From Tannerella sp. (GTDB lineage: Bacteria > Bacteroidota > Bacteroidia > Bacteroidales > Tannerellaceae), in the NCBI GenBank assembly GCA_031268395.1, contig JAIRXI010000294.1:1-16696 (forward strand): a stretch of DNA of 16,696 nucleotides, in the 5' to 3' direction. Below the pieces are notes generated by a model. The model searched no databases. It had not been told where the DNA came from and was given only the letters and a program-made list of their open reading frames with translations. The translations under genes were made by a program, and so were the position numbers. This document shows, one piece after another, positions 14,683 through 16,696 of this stretch (within the stretch, counting starts at the first letter, position 1; the number at the start of each line of letters is the position of its first letter).

Positions 14683-14717
14683 CGTCATTTTGCAACATTT
14701 AATTTCAAATTATAGAC

Positions 14718-16696
14718 ATGATTACAAATATCTTTTGGTTTATTCCGGTAGCGGCGGTAACGGCGCTACTGTTTGCTTGGGTGTTTTTCAAGCAGATGAT
14801 GAAAGAAAGCGAGGGAACCGACACGATGAAGGAAATCGCCGGCCACGTGCGCCGGGGCGCTATGGCTTACCTGAAACAGCAGTACAAGGTGGTGACGCTC
14901 GTGTTTGTCGTTCTCTGCATATTTTTTATCATTCTGGCTTACGGATTCGGTGTTCAGAATGGCTGGGTGCCGGGCGCATTTCTGACCGGCGGATTCTTCT
15001 CCGGACTGGCCGGTTTTATCGGCATGAAGACGGCCACGTATGCTTCGGCTCGTACGGCCAATGCCGCCCGCCGCTCGCTGAACAGCGGCCTGAAAGTAGC
15101 TTTCCGCGCAGGTGCGGTCATGGGCTTGACGGTGGTCGGCCTGGGCTTGCTGGACATCTCCCTGTGGTTTGTTGTGCTCAATTTTGTTTATCCGGCTACG
15201 GTGGCTCAAAATCTGGTAGTGATTACTACCACGATGCTGACCTTCGGCATGGGCGCGTCGACGCAGGCGCTCTTTGCACGTGTGGGAGGCGGTATCTACA
15301 CGAAAGCGGCCGACGTGGGCGCCGACCTGGTGGGTAAGGTGGAAGCCGGTATTCCGGAAGACGATCCGCGCAACCCGGCGACGATTGCCGACAATGTGGG
15401 CGACAACGTGGGTGATGTAGCCGGCATGGGCGCCGACCTGTACGAATCCTACTGCGGTTCGATCCTGGCCACGGCCGCGCTGGGTGCCTCGGCCTTCTTT
15501 ACACAGGGCGAGGTGCAGCTGAAGGCCGTCTTTGCCCCGATGCTGATCGCAGCGGTAGGCATCCTCCTCTCCATCCTGGGCATTTTCCTGGTGCGCACGA
15601 AAGAAGGCGCGAATATGAAACAGCTCCTCGGCGCGCTGGGACGGGGGACGAACATCAGTTCCATCCTGATCGCCCTTGCCACGTTCGGCATTTTATATAT
15701 ATTGGATATTCCGAACTGGTGGGGCCTTTCGCTCTCCGTAATCACCGGTCTGGCGGCCGGCGTGATCATCGGGCAGGCGACGGAATATTACACGTCCCAT
15801 TCCTACAGGCCGACACAGCGTATCTCCGAAAGCGGCCAGACCGGTCCGGCCACGGTGATTATCTCCGGGCTTGGACTGGGGATGCTGTCGACAGCCATTC
15901 CCGTAATCACCATCGGCGTGGCCATTATGCTGGCTTATCTTTTCGCCGTCGGTTTCGACGTGGCTAACATGTTGACGGCGGAAAACCTGAGCTGCGGACT
16001 GTATGGCATCGGTATCGCCGCCGTGGGGATGCTTTCGACGCTGGGCATTACGCTGGCGACCGACGCCTACGGCCCGATTGCCGACAACGCCGGCGGCAAC
16101 GCCGAGATGAGCGGCCTCGAACCCGAAGTGCGCAAACGTACCGACGCGCTGGATGCGCTGGGCAACACAACGGCGGCTACCGGCAAGGGTTTTGCCATCG
16201 GTTCGGCGGCCCTGACGGCCCTGGCGCTGCTGGCTTCCTACATAGAGGAAATAAAGATCGGGATGCAGCATATCGGACAAAACGTGCTGGAATTTGCCGA
16301 CGGCGCTACGGTGGAAGTGGCGAAAGCGACCATCCTCGACTTCATGAACTACTACCAGATCAACCTGATGAATCCCAAAGTACTGGTCGGCGTCTTTATC
16401 GGTTCGATGATGTCGTTCCTGTTCTGCGGCCTGACGATGAATGCCGTCGGACGTGCCGCACAGAGCATGGTCAATGAAGTCCGCCGCCAGTTCCGCGAAA
16501 TCAAGGGGATCCTGACCGGCGAGGCAACGCCCGACTATGCCCGTTGCGTGGCCATCTCGACCCGGGGCGCACAGAAAGAAATGCTGCTGCCCTCGATCCT
16601 GGCGATCCTGGCCCCGATCCTGACCGGCCTTATTTTCGGCGTATCGGGTGTGATGGGACTGCTGGTCGGCGGCCTGGGTTCCGGTTTTGTGCTGGC
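14718..16696 (+). CDS. hppA: Membrane pyrophosphatase, K+-dependent, Na+ or Na+,H+ pumping (3' truncated)
   Basis: An integral membrane enzyme that hydrolyses pyrophosphate and pumps cations out of the cytoplasm. 659 codons are visible from ATG 14718 and the frame runs off the right edge; about 70-80 residues should be missing compared with relatives. The substrate site is intact: [11 protein letters not shown] (from Asp199), the following [20 protein letters not shown] and the second acidic cluster [22 protein letters not shown] with Ala486 is the K+-dependent form; K+-independent enzymes carry Lys at that place. The membrane glutamate lies in GADLYESY (Glu243), the position used by Na+-PPases; plant-type H+-PPases have it about one turn later. 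Thr90, Phe94 and Asp146 fit a signature I recall for dual Na+,H+-PPases of gut Bacteroides. It has its own promoter at 14651-14682. An overlapping open frame at 14690-15337 is only a shadow. Confidence 0.95.
   Translation, partial: MITNIFWFIPVAAVTALLFAWVFFKQMMKESEGTDTMKEIAGHVRRGAMAYLKQQYKVVTLVFVVLCIFFIILAYGFGVQNGWVPGAFLTGGFFSGLAGFIGMKTATYASARTANAARRSLNSGLKVAFRAGAVMGLTVVGLGLLDISLWFVVLNFVYPATVAQNLVVITTTMLTFGMGASTQALFARVGGGIYTKAADVGADLVGKVEAGIPEDDPRNPATIADNVGDNVGDVAGMGADLYESYCGSILATAALGASAFFTQGEVQLKAVFAPMLIAAVGILLSILGIFLVRTKEGANMKQLLGALGRGTNISSILIALATFGILYILDIPNWWGLSLSVITGLAAGVIIGQATEYYTSHSYRPTQRISESGQTGPATVIISGLGLGMLSTAIPVITIGVAIMLAYLFAVGFDVANMLTAENLSCGLYGIGIAAVGMLSTLGITLATDAYGPIADNAGGNAEMSGLEPEVRKRTDALDALGNTTAATGKGFAIGSAALTALALLASYIEEIKIGMQHIGQNVLEFADGATVEVAKATILDFMNYYQINLMNPKVLVGVFIGSMMSFLFCGLTMNAVGRAAQSMVNEVRRQFREIKGILTGEATPDYARCVAISTRGAQKEMLLPSILAILAPILTGLIFGVSGVMGLLVGGLGSGFVL

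Noticed and set aside
14690..15337. 215-codon plus-strand ORF at the start of hppA
   Set aside because: It is in a different frame from hppA, whose frame is open from 14718 to the window edge with all family motifs.

Overview
The window is from a Bacteroidales-type chromosome, probably in or near the Tannerellaceae or Porphyromonadaceae. The species cannot be fixed from this sequence. The evidence is a SusC/SusD outer-membrane pair, genes of Bacteroidetes-restricted families (DUF4469-like, DUF3256, DUF4827), a complex I operon with fused nuoCD and no nuoE/F/G, promoter boxes of the Bacteroidetes TAnnTTTG type, and a lack of clear Shine-Dalgarno sequences. The DNA is fairly GC-rich for the order.

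Layout, left to right. Positions 1-477 hold the 3' part of a gene with a DUF4469-type IG-like C-terminal domain. Positions 478-798 are gene-free and carry a 23-bp-period array of dyads and hairpins (512-688). A SusC-like TonB-dependent receptor (799-3969) and a SusD-like surface lipoprotein (3991-5799) follow, ending in a strong intrinsic terminator (5867-5910). Positions 5911-6734 are gene-free and packed with repeats: short AACGATG-type tandem repeats, a 56-bp inverted repeat, REP-like CATTGCGAGGAACGAAGCAATCG copies and 55-bp direct repeats. A minus-strand operon then runs from nuoA (11810) through nuoB, nuoCD, nuoH, nuoI and nuoJ to nuoK (ending at 6735). nuoL, nuoM and nuoN, which normally follow nuoK, are absent. 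The divergent spacer 11811-12242 carries a second 23-bp-period array, unrelated in sequence to the first but with the same 6-4-6-7 geometry, flanked on both sides by TATATTTG promoter boxes. To its right lie a DUF3256 secreted protein and an SGNH/GDSL-type hydrolase (+), a convergent DUF4827 lipoprotein (-), a repeat- and terminator-bearing gap, and a membrane pyrophosphatase (hppA) that runs off the right edge.

How the genes fit together. The Nuo proteins would form the quinone-reducing and proximal membrane parts of complex I. HppA would use pyrophosphate to pump cations; its residues point to a K+-dependent Na+-PPase or a dual Na+,H+-PPase. Both build ion gradients, and the proton-motive force powers TonB-dependent import through SusC/SusD. 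The three small exported proteins (DUF3256, SGNH hydrolase, DUF4827) are envelope proteins of uncertain role.

The most interesting signals are non-coding: two arrays with one architecture but different sequence, the pairing swap inside the first array that points to selection on hairpins, and the repeat cluster at the point where the nuo operon is cut short.
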